From Streptomyces griseorubiginosus (lineage in GTDB: Bacteria > Actinomycetota > Actinomycetes > Streptomycetales > Streptomycetaceae): a stretch of DNA of 42,995 nt. The position numbers and the translations under genes were made by a program. Positions 1-7,849 of the stretch are shown piece by piece. A model generated the notes under the pieces. The model searched no databases, had not been told where the DNA came from, and saw only the letters and a program-made list of their open reading frames with translations. Each line of letters starts with the position of its first letter. Position 1 is the first letter of the stretch. The DNA is taken from positions 1-42,995 of the forward strand of contig NZ_WVUG01000038.1 in NCBI RefSeq assembly GCF_017614965.1. Direction: 5' to 3'.

Positions 1-579
1 GACGTGCTCGGTATGACGCTGGGCACCGGGGTCGGAGGGGCGTTGTGGCTGAAAGGCGCCCTGTACGACGGGTCGGGGGGCGCGGCGGGCGAGATCGGTC
101 ATGTGCCCGGCTTCGGCGAACTGGCCTGCACCTGCGGGGGCCGGGGCCATCTGGAGACGCTGGCCTCGGGCCGTTCGATCGCCGCCCGGTACCGGGAGCG
201 TACGGGCCGCGGCGGCACGGGCCGCGACGTCGCCGAGGCGGCGGGCCGGGGTGACCCCGACGCGCTCGCGGTGTTCGAGGCGGCGGGCGTCGCGGTGGCC
301 CGGGCGCTGCTGGTCACGGCCGGCCTGCTGGACGTGCCGACCTTCGTGATCGGCGGCGGTGTCAGCCGGTCCTGGTCGCTCCTGGAGCCCGCCGTCCGGC
401 GGGCGTTGAGCGCCGAACCCCCGGTCAGCGGACGCCCGTTGCGGGTGCTGCCGGCCGGTCTGGGCGAGGACGGGGTGGCGGTCGGCGCGGCGGCCCGGGC
501 GCAGGCGGAGCTCGCTGCACAACCGTGTTCGACATGCCGGTCAACGGGCGTCCCCCGCACGCCCTTGGAGCACCCATGA
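1..579 (+). CDS. ROK family sugar kinase, 3' part
   Basis: The reading frame is open from the first base, so the true start lies upstream. The visible 192 residues are the C-terminal two thirds of a ROK (repressor/ORF/kinase) protein. An LGTGVGGAL phosphate-binding stretch is followed by GEIGHVPG and the zinc motif CTCGGRGHLE (family pattern CxCGxxGCxE, with His in place of the last Cys), then a GGGVS loop. Enzymes of this family phosphorylate glucose, N-acetylglucosamine or N-acetylmannosamine with ATP in the cytoplasm. Some members are regulators with an N-terminal helix-turn-helix, and that part cannot be seen here. The last ~20 residues are rich in Cys, Thr and Pro and unlike the family. 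It converges on the binding-protein gene at 681-1646. ROK membership is firm; the substrate is unknown. Confidence 0.85.
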   Translation, partial: DVLGMTLGTGVGGALWLKGALYDGSGGAAGEIGHVPGFGELACTCGGRGHLETLASGRSIAARYRERTGRGGTGRDVAEAAGRGDPDALAVFEAAGVAVARALLVTAGLLDVPTFVIGGGVSRSWSLLEPAVRRALSAEPPVSGRPLRVLPAGLGEDGVAVGAAARAQAELAAQPCSTCRSTGVPRTPLEHP

Positions 580-630
580 ACGTACCCACCAGCAGGACGC
601 GACCTTCCACGTCGGACACTGGACGGCGGC

Positions 631-660
631 GCGGGTGCCGCCCGTGGAGGGGGCACCCGC
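631..660. terminator. Bidirectional hairpin between convergent genes
   Basis: Perfect 9-bp arms GCGGGTGCC (631-639) and GGCACCCGC (652-660) enclose a 12-nt loop in which CCC and GGG can pair further. It lies between the ROK stop and the stop of the convergent binding-protein gene, so it can end both transcripts. There is no U tract, which is usual in high-GC actinobacteria. Confidence 0.7.
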
Positions 661-680
661 GCCGGACCGTGCGAGACGGC

Positions 681-1646
681 TCAGCTCAGGCCGGCCGTCT
701 TCAGCCAGCTCTTGGCGACGTCCAGCGGGTCCTTGTTCTCGAGCTGGACCTGCGAGTCCAGGTCGAGCAGGGTCTTGGTGTCGAGCTTGGCGGAGACCGC
801 GTTCAGCGCGGCGACACCGTCCGAGGACAGACCGCTCTTGTATACGAGCGGCTGGACGTTCTCGAAGCCGAAGAGGTTCTGCGGGTCCTGCAGGACGACG
901 AACTTCTCCTTGGTGATGTTCGGGTCCGTGGTGAAGATGTCAGCGGCCTGCACGGTGTTCTTCTTCAGCGCCGCCAGGGTCAGCGGGCCGCCCGCGTCCA
1001 GCGCCTTGAAGCCCTTGAACTCCAGGCCGTACACCGACTTCAGGCCCACCAGGCCCTGCTGCCGGGTCTGGAACTCCGGCGAGGCGCCGATGGTCAGGTC
1101 CTTCGCCACGTTCTTGAGGTCCGCGATGCTGGACTCGCTGGTCAGCTTGTACTTGTCCGCGGTGGCCTTGTTGACCGTGACGGAGTCCTTGTCCTGCGCG
1201 GAGGCGGGGTCCAGGAGCGTCAGCTTGGAGTCCAGCTTGGCCTCGATCGCGGCCGTGGTGGCCTCGACCGTCTTGGGCGCGGCCTTCGGGTCGAGGTAGG
1301 CGAGCAGCGCGCCGTTGTACTCCGGCAGCACGGTGATGGAGCCGTTCTTCAGCAGCCCGTACGTCGTCTCGCGGCTGCCGATGTTCGGCTTGTAGGTGAC
1401 CTTGACACCCTTGGCCTTCAGGGCCTCGCCGTAGATGTCGGCGATCAGGATGCTCTCGGCGAAGTTGTTGGATCCGACGACGACGGTCTTGCCGTCCGAC
1501 TTGCCGCCCTGCAGCGGGTCGGAGGAGGAGCTGTCGGAGGAAGAGGAGGAACCACATCCCGCCAGCAGGGCCGTGGTCGCGGCGAGCGCGACGGCCGCCG
1601 CGGGGTAGCTCCTGAAGGACCTGGGGCGTGGGGCTTTGGAAGTCAC
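681..1646 (-). CDS. Osmoprotectant (glycine betaine/choline type) ABC transporter substrate-binding lipoprotein
   Basis: This is a 321-residue ProX/OpuAC-type extracellular receptor that binds quaternary ammonium solutes and delivers them to a QAT-family importer. It begins at GTG with a signal peptide of basic residues and an Ala-rich core, then a lipobox LLAGC with the lipidated Cys at residue 31, followed by a Ser-rich linker. The family stretches VVVGSNNFAES, GSRETTYGLLKNGSITVLPEYNG and DLTIGASPEFQTR are present. Its permeases and ATPase are not adjacent: they lie at 6474-8973 on the same strand, beyond an inserted conservon. A candidate promoter lies at 1697-1726. The exact solute cannot be read from sequence. 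Confidence 0.9.
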   Translation of the reverse strand: MTSKAPRPRSFRSYPAAAVALAATTALLAGCGSSSSSDSSSSDPLQGGKSDGKTVVVGSNNFAESILIADIYGEALKAKGVKVTYKPNIGSRETTYGLLKNGSITVLPEYNGALLAYLDPKAAPKTVEATTAAIEAKLDSKLTLLDPASAQDKDSVTVNKATADKYKLTSESSIADLKNVAKDLTIGASPEFQTRQQGLVGLKSVYGLEFKGFKALDAGGPLTLAALKKNTVQAADIFTTDPNITKEKFVVLQDPQNLFGFENVQPLVYKSGLSSDGVAALNAVSAKLDTKTLLDLDSQVQLENKDPLDVAKSWLKTAGLS

Positions 1647-1696
1647 GATTCCCGTTCCGGACTCGGGGGATTGATGAGAAGCAAGCGCTGCAACTG

Positions 1697-1726
1697 ATCC
1701 AATCCAGCCTGTTCTCCCTCAGTCAA
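1697..1726 (-). promoter_or_regulatory. Candidate promoter of the osmoprotectant binding-protein gene
   Basis: On the minus strand TTGACT (1726-1721) is followed after 18 nt by TTGGAT (1702-1697). The -35 box is a good match and the -10 moderate. The start codon is ~50 nt downstream. Confidence 0.45.
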
Positions 1727-1766
1727 GAGCAGCCTGGTCACCAATTGGCCTCAATGCGTGATCGGT

Positions 1767-1784
1767 TGTGAATGCGGTGTGAAC
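1767..1784 (-). promoter_or_regulatory. PhoP-box-like direct repeat
   Basis: Read on the minus strand, GTTCACA (1784-1778) and ATTCACA (1773-1767) are 11 bp apart. Known PHO boxes of Streptomyces are 11-bp units with a GTTCACC-like core. The match is partial, and a third unit is not convincing. Confidence 0.3.
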
Positions 1785-2006
1785 AGACTGAAGCGGAAGC
1801 GGAGGCGCTTTGTAACGGATTCTTGACGTAGGGCGACGCCCTTGATCATTCAAAGAGACGGTAGTCTCACCGCAGTTGGCGTCGGTCACAGCGGTGTGCG
1901 GGGGCCGCTGCGGTGTCATCCGCACCATTCCTCATGATCCAGTCATCGATCAGAATCGGTCAAGGCGCGTCGTCGCGCGCGACCGAGACCGCACGAAGGA
2001 GGCCCG

Positions 2007-4877
2007 GTGTCCACGAAAGAGGTGGACGCGACCGCCCGGCCCGCCCCGCCGTCGCCGAGAGGCGGCATCCGGGGGTTCGCCGACCGGTGGCCGTTCCGGC
2101 GCAAGCTCAACCTCCTGGTCGGCGTTCCGCTGGCCGTCGTAGCCGCCCTGCTCTCGTATCTGATCGCCGGCCAGATCGGCCAGGCGGAGGACGCCTCGTC
2201 CGCCGCGGACCTGGTGCGCAACAGCGAGCAGGTGGCCACCCTGGTCAACGAGGTGGAGAGCGAGCACCAGCTGGCGATCCTGCTCTCGGTGCGCTACGAG
2301 GCCGGCGGCAAGGGCGCCGAGAAGACCCGGACCGCCTACCGCAAGGCGCAGCGAGCGGTGGACGACCAGATCGCCAAGGTGCGGTCGGTCTTCGGCGGGG
2401 AGCTGCCGGACAGCGAGGCGCAGGCGCTGAAGGAGGTCGAGGGCCTCACCAGCCTGCGCGGGACGGTCGAGCAGAGCTATCTGCCCGCCAGCAACATCGA
2501 CCCCGCCTACGACAACGCCGCCAAGTCCCTGATCGACGGTCTCGGTCTGGACCGCAACGCCGAGCTGGCCGCGACCTTCACCGGCAACCTCCTGGACTCC
2601 CTGCTGCGCGCCGACGCAGCGCACGGCTCCTTCGAGACCGGCGTGTTCTCGGCGACGACCGGTGACACCAACGCGCTCATCGAGTTCACCACCGCCGTCG
2701 GCGCCTACGAGCTCTACGGCAACCAGGCCGACCGCTTCGCCCGGTTCGCCACCGCCGACCAGGCCGACGAGCTCACGGGTGTCGAGCACACCGACGCGAT
2801 GCGGGAGATCTCCGAGGCGTACGCCGAACTCCAGGTCGCGCCCAGCACCCTGCAGGCCGACACGCCCGCCGAGATCAAGACCGCGTTCCAGGACGCCCTC
2901 AGCGACTACCCCGCCTACCCCGAGCAGGCGCAGAGCCGGCTGAAGATCACCACCTCGCTCATCGACCAGATCGCCGACCGCGCCGACCGCGCCTCCAGCG
3001 ACGCGACGTGGCGGGCCGGACTGCTGCTCGCCATCGGTCTGCTCGGCTTCGCGCTGTGGATCGCCTTCTCGGTGCTGGTGCGCCGCTCGGTGGTGCGGCC
3101 GGTGCAGGCCCTCACCGGTGCCGCGCAGGAGGTCGCCGACGTGGCCGGGCGCGAACTGGCCCGGGTCGCCGACGACGACGCCGAGGACGACAGCCCGCCG
3201 AAGCTGCGGGAGATGCCGGTCACCGCCGACGACGAGATCGGTGAGCTGGCCGAGGTGTTCAACCGCGTGCAGACCACCTCGATCGCCCTGCTGGAACGCC
3301 AGGTGCTCAGCCGGCGCAACGTCGCCGAGATGTTCGGCAACGTGGGCCGCCGCGTCAGCAACCTGACAACCCGTCAGCTCGCGTTGATCGACGCGGTGGA
3401 GCGCGGTGAGACCGACCCGGCCCTGCTGGAGCGCCTCTACTCCATCGACCACATCGCCGTCCGGCTGCGCCGCAACGCCGACAGCCTGATGCTGCTCGCC
3501 GGCATCCGCGAGACGGTCCTGGACTCCGGACCGACGTCGCTGACCAACGTCGTGCGCGCCGCGCTGGGGCAGATCGAGGGCTTCCAGCGGGTACGGCTGC
3601 ACGCGCGCACCGAGGTCATGGTCGAGCCGGACATCATCGGCGACCTCACGCTGATGGTGGCCGAACTGCTCGAGAACGCGGTGTCGTTCTCGCCCGCCGG
3701 CAGCCCCGTCGAGGTGTACGTGCGGGACACCTCCGGTGAGGAGGCGCCGGGCGGCGCGGCGATCGTCATCGCCGACCACGGCCTCGGCATGAGCGCCGAC
3801 CGGCTCGCCGAGGAGAACGGCCGGCTGATCCGCCGCGAGCGACTGGACGTCGTACCGACGAAGGTGCTCGGCCTGTTCGTGGTCGGCACCCTGGCGCGGC
3901 GCTGGGACGTCGGGGTCAACCTCTCCCGCACCCCGGGCGGCGGTGTGACGGCCGAGGTGACGGTGCCGCCGTCGCTGCTGCTCGCGATGAGCCCGGTGGA
4001 GGTCGCCGTCGGCGGTTCGACGGGCCGACGGGGCTCCATCGCCTCGGAGTCGGCAGCCGCGTCCGGTCCCCGGCAGTCGTCCGCCGTCGAGGAGACCACC
4101 CGGGTGTCGTCCGACACCGCGCGGGGCGGTCAGCCGGCGCCGCTGCCCCGCCGCGTGCCGCGCCACGAGATCCCCACGGGCACGGACGCCTCCTCGTCCC
4201 GGCCGGACGCCGTGACGCCGGCTCCGGCCGACGCCCCCACTCCGGCTGCCGCGCCCACCGGTGAACGCACCCCCTTCATCCCCCCGGCCCGCAGCGAGAC
4301 ACCGCCGCGGTCCGCTGCGAAGGAGGCCACCCGCCCGAGCTGGGCCAGGGACACCGACCCGCGCCCCGAGGACACTTCGCACGCGCACGAGGCGGCCGGC
4401 GAACCGCGTTCCGGCTGGACCGACGCCCCGGCGTCCGCCCGCCCCGCCGAGGACGCTCCGGCTTCGCACGACGTGAGCCCCTCGCGTCGTTCCGGTGCCG
4501 GCGACTGGGTATCGTCGGGCGAAGCCCCGGGCGGCGAGACGGCGTTGTCCGCCGAGGGCACGAGCGGCGGCACGGGCCCGGCGTTCGCCGGTGACGGCTC
4601 ACCCCGTCCGCTGCGGCGGCGGGTGCGCGGCGCGACCCTCCGTACGACCGTCGACGCCGCCGCCCAGCAGGCAGCGCGGCAGGTCGCCCGGCCCGCCGAC
4701 GCGGACGCCGTCCGCGACGCACTCGACGAGTTCGAGGCCGCCGTCGAACGGGCCAACCGCGACAGTGCCGTCGCGGCCAACGGCAACGCCGGCGGTGCGG
4801 ACGCCACGTCCGGTGCCGCCCGTCGGACCACCGACCCGCACGACCAGAACCACCTCCCGGAAGGAGCCGAGCAGTGA
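2007..4877 (+). CDS. cvnA: Conservon sensor histidine kinase (CvnA type) with nitrate-sensing-like domain
   Basis: This is a 956-residue membrane sensor that opens a conservon operon. The GTG start is set by AAGGAGG at 1996-2002. It has a first membrane helix at residues ~33-55, an all-helical extracytoplasmic NIT-like sensor to ~320, a second helix at ~333-357 and a HAMP linker. A His-containing dimerisation-like segment (SIDHIAVRLRRNAD, ~475-490) is followed by an ATPase domain with N box ELLENAVSFSP, G box ADHGLGMS and a TPGGGVTAEVTVP end. A ~280-residue Pro/Ala/Ser-rich cytoplasmic tail ends in a conserved-looking helix (LRTTVDAAAQQAARQVARP). In studied conservons CvnA works with CvnB, C and D in a membrane complex. 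The stop overlaps the cvnB start by 4 nt. The signal sensed is unknown. Confidence 0.9.
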   Translation: MSTKEVDATARPAPPSPRGGIRGFADRWPFRRKLNLLVGVPLAVVAALLSYLIAGQIGQAEDASSAADLVRNSEQVATLVNEVESEHQLAILLSVRYEAGGKGAEKTRTAYRKAQRAVDDQIAKVRSVFGGELPDSEAQALKEVEGLTSLRGTVEQSYLPASNIDPAYDNAAKSLIDGLGLDRNAELAATFTGNLLDSLLRADAAHGSFETGVFSATTGDTNALIEFTTAVGAYELYGNQADRFARFATADQADELTGVEHTDAMREISEAYAELQVAPSTLQADTPAEIKTAFQDALSDYPAYPEQAQSRLKITTSLIDQIADRADRASSDATWRAGLLLAIGLLGFALWIAFSVLVRRSVVRPVQALTGAAQEVADVAGRELARVADDDAEDDSPPKLREMPVTADDEIGELAEVFNRVQTTSIALLERQVLSRRNVAEMFGNVGRRVSNLTTRQLALIDAVERGETDPALLERLYSIDHIAVRLRRNADSLMLLAGIRETVLDSGPTSLTNVVRAALGQIEGFQRVRLHARTEVMVEPDIIGDLTLMVAELLENAVSFSPAGSPVEVYVRDTSGEEAPGGAAIVIADHGLGMSADRLAEENGRLIRRERLDVVPTKVLGLFVVGTLARRWDVGVNLSRTPGGGVTAEVTVPPSLLLAMSPVEVAVGGSTGRRGSIASESAAASGPRQSSAVEETTRVSSDTARGGQPAPLPRRVPRHEIPTGTDASSSRPDAVTPAPADAPTPAAAPTGERTPFIPPARSETPPRSAAKEATRPSWARDTDPRPEDTSHAHEAAGEPRSGWTDAPASARPAEDAPASHDVSPSRRSGAGDWVSSGEAPGGETALSAEGTSGGTGPAFAGDGSPRPLRRRVRGATLRTTVDAAAQQAARQVARPADADAVRDALDEFEAAVERANRDSAVAANGNAGGADATSGAARRTTDPHDQNHLPEGAEQ

Positions 4878-5353
4878 GCACGTCGACAGGTGACACTCCC
4901 CCCGCGGGAGCCACCACGCCGGCCGAACTGCAGGCCGCGGCAGCCGATTTCACCTGGCTGTTGAACCGATTCGCGACCGAGACCGCGGGCGTCGTGGACG
5001 CCATCGCCGTCTCCTCCGACGGACTGCTCATCGCCGTCTCCGAGCTGCGTGAGCACGCCGACTCGGAGCGGCTGGCCGCGATCGTCTCCGGCATCACGTC
5101 CCTGGCCGCCGGTGCTTCCGGCAACTACGGCCTGGGCGCCCTCAACAAGGTCATCATCGACCTCGAGGGCGGCCATGTCCTGGTCTCCGCCATCGGCAGC
5201 GGCGCCGTGCTCGGCGTGGTCACCGACAAGGAGGCCAAGCTGGGCAACATCGCCTACGAGATGACGCTGTTCGCCAACCGGGCCGGCAGCGCCCTCAGCC
5301 CGCAGCTGGTGCTCCAGCTCAAGAACAGCGTCGGCGCGGCATCCGCGCGCTGA
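4874..5353 (+). CDS. cvnB: Conservon roadblock/LC7 protein (CvnB)
   Basis: This 159-residue roadblock/LC7 protein is the second conservon member. A GTG start overlaps the cvnA stop (GTGA) and is preceded by GGAAGGAG at 4859-4866. The roadblock fold is visible in DFTWLLNRFATETAGVVDAIAVSSDGLLIAVS, a helix rich in Ala/Gly, then VIIDLEGGHVLVSAIGSGAVLGVVTD. Proteins of this family act as partners or GAP-like regulators of small Ras-like GTPases such as CvnD. It has no signal peptide or membrane helix, so it is cytoplasmic. Confidence 0.93.
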   Translation: MSTSTGDTPPAGATTPAELQAAAADFTWLLNRFATETAGVVDAIAVSSDGLLIAVSELREHADSERLAAIVSGITSLAAGASGNYGLGALNKVIIDLEGGHVLVSAIGSGAVLGVVTDKEAKLGNIAYEMTLFANRAGSALSPQLVLQLKNSVGAASAR

Positions 5354-5409
5354 CCGGTTGCCGCCCCCGGGACCCGTCCTGAGGGCGCGATCGAGGAGGA
5401 AGACACCCC

Positions 5410-5829
5410 ATGGCGGACGGCTCCCCACCGCCGGGCGACCCGGACCCGGTCGGCCCCGCCCCCGCCGTACGGCCGTTCCTGGTCACCGCCGGCCGCGTCG
5501 CGCCCACCGCGTCCGGCCGGCCGGTGCCGGTGGAGACCCAGGTGGTGGCCACCGCCGAGGGTCTCGTCGTGCTCGACGAACTCGACTTCGAGCAGCACGA
5601 CATCGTGGCCGCCTGCCGGCGGCCGCAGTCCGTCGCGGAACTCGCGGCCCGGCTGCGGCTGCACCTGAACGTGGTCCGGGTCCTCGCCGAGGACCTGCGT
5701 GCGGCCGGCTACCTGACGGTGCACGTACCCGACTCCGGCGTCACCCACGACGCCTCCGTCCTGCGCAGGGTCATCGAGGCCCTGCGTGCCATCCCCGACT
5801 CCCGAGGGGTACTCCGTGACTCGGACTGA
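5410..5829 (+). CDS. cvnC: Conservon DUF742 protein (CvnC)
   Basis: This 139-residue DUF742 protein is the third conservon member. The ATG start has a purine-rich GAGGAGGA at 5393-5400. The N-terminus is Pro-rich, followed by VRPFLVTAGR and VETQVV. A winged-helix-like region then reads CRRPQSVAELAARLRLHLNVVRVLAEDLRAAGYLTVH, typical of DUF742, whose molecular role is not established. Its last 14 nt overlap the start of the GTPase gene, which implies coupled translation. Confidence 0.92.
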   Translation: MADGSPPPGDPDPVGPAPAVRPFLVTAGRVAPTASGRPVPVETQVVATAEGLVVLDELDFEQHDIVAACRRPQSVAELAARLRLHLNVVRVLAEDLRAAGYLTVHVPDSGVTHDASVLRRVIEALRAIPDSRGVLRDSD

Positions 5830-6418
5830 ACCGGCCGCCCCCGCCGTGGCCGCCCAGGTGGCCGCCGTAGCACCACCGCTGCCGGTCAAGCTGGTGATCG
5901 CGGGCGGCTTCGGCGTGGGCAAGACCACCGCCGTGGGCTCGATCTCCGAGATCGAGCCGCTGACCACCGAGGCCGCCATCACGGAGGTCGCGGCGGGCGT
6001 GGACGACCTCAGCCACACGCCCCGCAAGACCACCACCACGGTGGCGATGGACTTCGGCTGCATCACCATCGACCCGACGCTGAAGCTGTACCTGTTCGGC
6101 ACGCCCGGTCAGGAGCGGTTCGGCTTCATGTGGGACGACATCGTCGAGGGCGCGGTGGGCGGGCTGGTCATCGTCGACACCCGCCGTCTGGACGACTGTT
6201 ACGCCGCCGTGGACTACTTCGAGCACAAGCAGATCCCGTTCGCGGTCGCCGTCAACGCGTTCGACGGGAAGGTCGAGCACACGCTGGAGGAGGTCCGCTG
6301 GGCGCTGGACGTCGCCGAGCGGGTGCCGGTGGTGGTGTTCGACGCGCGCGAGCGGGGGTCTGTGCGGGACGCTCTGCTGGTTGTGCTGGAGCAGGCGCTC
6401 GCGCGTAGCGGAGGGTGA
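5816..6418 (+). CDS. cvnD: Conservon Ras-like GTPase (CvnD)
   Basis: This 200-residue GTP-binding protein is the last conservon member. I place the start at GTG 5816, inside the cvnC gene, because GAGGGG at 5804-5809 is well spaced and the N-terminus then matches the family. The P-loop GGFGVGKT is at residues 30-37, the switch segment FGTPGQERF is intact, and DTRRLDDC follows. The base-recognition loop reads NAFDG instead of NKxD, which is usual in this family. No cytochrome P450 gene follows, unlike some conservons that end in one or two. The gene ends just before a very strong hairpin, and the convergent permease gene begins after it. Confidence 0.92.
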   Translation: MTRTEPAAPAVAAQVAAVAPPLPVKLVIAGGFGVGKTTAVGSISEIEPLTTEAAITEVAAGVDDLSHTPRKTTTTVAMDFGCITIDPTLKLYLFGTPGQERFGFMWDDIVEGAVGGLVIVDTRRLDDCYAAVDYFEHKQIPFAVAVNAFDGKVEHTLEEVRWALDVAERVPVVVFDARERGSVRDALLVVLEQALARSGG

Positions 6419-6424
6419 CACGCG

Positions 6425-6463
6425 GGAGGGGCCCGGGGCGGACGATGCGCCCCGGGCCCCTCC
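6425..6463. terminator. Very strong bidirectional hairpin
   Basis: Arms of 16 bp (6425-6440 and 6448-6463, core GGAGGGGCCCGGGGC and its complement) enclose a 7-nt loop GACGATG. It sits between the stops of the convergent GTPase and permease genes and should terminate both operons. Confidence 0.85.
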
Positions 6464-6473
6464 ACGGTGCCGG

Positions 6474-7142
6474 TCAGTTGCCCCGTCGCACTCCGGGCGA
6501 GACAGCCAGACGGGCCACCAGCCAGAAGAACCCGAGTGTCACCAGGGCGAGTACGGCCACCAGGGTCGCCCCGCCCACCACCTTCTCGTAGTTGCGTTGG
6601 TAGAGGCCGTCGACGATGTAGCGGCCGAGGCCGCCGAGGGAGACATAGGCCGCGATCGTGGCCGTCGAGACGATCTGGATGGCTGCCGAGCGCAGGCCGC
6701 TGAGGATCAGGGGGAGCGCGACGGGGAGTTCGACCTGGAAGAGGACCCGTGACTCGGCCATGCCCATGCCGCGGGCCGCGTCCACCGGGGACGGGTCGAC
6801 GGAGCGCACCGCCTCGTAGGTGGTGACCAGGATCGGCGGTACGGCGAGCACGACCAGCGGGATCATCACCGGGGTGAGCCCGAGGCCCAGCAGGACGAAC
6901 ATCAGCACCAGCAGGCCGAAGCTGGGCAGGGCCCGTCCCGCGGTGGCGACGAACGCGACGGTGTTGCCGCCCCGGCCGGTGTGGCCGGTGAGCAGGCCGG
7001 CCGGCAGGCCGATGGCGGCCGCGATGGCGAGGGCGATCAGGGAGTACTGGATGTGCTCGCGCAGCCGGGTGGGGATGCCGTCGTAGCCGTGCCAGTGGGC
7101 GCTGTCGCTGAAGAAGTTGTTGATGAAGTGGAGGACGTTCAT
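6474..7142 (-). CDS. Osmoprotectant ABC transporter permease
   Basis: This 222-residue inner-membrane permease of the QAT (OpuCB/OpuCD, ProW-like) family is the third gene of the operon. The ATG start overlaps the upstream permease stop (ATGA, 7142-7139). It has five or six hydrophobic helices. The cytoplasmic coupling segment DAARGMGMAESRVLFQVELP is of the EAA-loop type, followed by PLILSGLRSAAIQIVSTATIAAYV. It forms the membrane channel with the next permease and is driven by the ATPase at 7846-8973. Its receptor is the lipoprotein at 681-1646. Confidence 0.92.
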   Translation of the reverse strand: MNVLHFINNFFSDSAHWHGYDGIPTRLREHIQYSLIALAIAAAIGLPAGLLTGHTGRGGNTVAFVATAGRALPSFGLLVLMFVLLGLGLTPVMIPLVVLAVPPILVTTYEAVRSVDPSPVDAARGMGMAESRVLFQVELPVALPLILSGLRSAAIQIVSTATIAAYVSLGGLGRYIVDGLYQRNYEKVVGGATLVAVLALVTLGFFWLVARLAVSPGVRRGN

Positions 7143-7849
7143 CGGACGGCGTCCTCCAGGGCGGCCTGCAGGGGTTCGGGTTCGTCGACGGGGCGGGGTT
7201 TGCGGTTTCCGCGCGGCATCCAGGGGGTGACGAGGACGCGCACGAGGACCAGCAGGGCGTCCGCGAGGATGGCGAGAACGGCCGTGCCGACCACGGACAG
7301 CCAGATCAGCCGGGACTGGTGGTAGATCATGCCGTCGTTGAGCAGGTTGCCGAGCCCGCCCTGGTTGCCGATCAGCATGCCGACGCTGACGAGGGAGATG
7401 CTGGAGACGGTCGCCACGCGCAGGCCGGCGATGATGGCGGGCGCGGCGATGGGCAACTGGACCTGGAAGTAGCGTCGTACGGGTCCCAGGCCCATCGCGG
7501 TGGCCGCGTCCAGGGTCTCCTGCGGGACCGAGCGGACGCCGTCCACGATGGCCGGGACGAAGACCACGAGGCTGTAGACGCCCAGCGGGATCATCACGGT
7601 GGTCTCGGTCTGGCCGGTGTAGTCGATGAGCACGACGAAGAAGGCCAGCGAGGGGATGGCGTAGAGGACGGTCGTCACCCACAGCACCGGCGGGTACAGC
7701 CATCTCAGCCGCACACAGAGCTGGGCGACGGGCAGTGCCACCACCAGGCCGACGGCGACCGGGATCAGCGCCTCGCGCAGATGCAGTCCGACCAGGCCCC
7801 AGTACGTGTTCTGCAGGTCGCTCGGGATGTCGAAGAGGCCGCCGCTCAT
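7139..7849 (-). CDS. Osmoprotectant ABC transporter permease
   Basis: This 236-residue second permease of the QAT importer is a paralogue of the following gene. The start codon overlaps the ATPase stop by 4 nt, so the three genes are translationally coupled. The EAA-type loop reads DAATAMGLGPVRRYFQVQLPIAAPAIIAGLR, and GNQGGLGNLLNDG is characteristic of this group. About six membrane helices are visible. The last ~25 residues form a charged cytoplasmic tail rich in Pro and Glu. It should pair with the other permease as a heterodimer. Confidence 0.92.
   Translation of the reverse strand: MSGGLFDIPSDLQNTYWGLVGLHLREALIPVAVGLVVALPVAQLCVRLRWLYPPVLWVTTVLYAIPSLAFFVVLIDYTGQTETTVMIPLGVYSLVVFVPAIVDGVRSVPQETLDAATAMGLGPVRRYFQVQLPIAAPAIIAGLRVATVSSISLVSVGMLIGNQGGLGNLLNDGMIYHQSRLIWLSVVGTAVLAILADALLVLVRVLVTPWMPRGNRKPRPVDEPEPLQAALEDAVR

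Larger units (their letters stand above)
1647..2006. other. 360-bp divergent intergenic region
   Basis: This is the only gene-free stretch over 300 bp. It separates the binding-protein gene (minus) from the conservon (plus). It holds a candidate minus-strand promoter (1697-1726), two 11-bp-spaced PhoP-box-like units (1767-1784), an 11-bp palindrome GGGCGACGCCC (1831-1841), and the conservon ribosome-binding site AAGGAGG (1996-2002). No convincing plus-strand promoter was found. Short ORFs here lack a ribosome-binding site and family features. Confidence 0.6.

Noticed and set aside
1719..1928. A 69-codon minus-strand ORF in the 360-bp divergent region
   Set aside because: No ribosome-binding site, no recognisable motif, and it overlaps promoter-like and repeat elements.
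1950..4469. A minus-strand open frame of ~840 codons opposite the conservon kinase
   Set aside because: No recognisable domain. The opposite strand has complete kinase motifs and a good ribosome-binding site.
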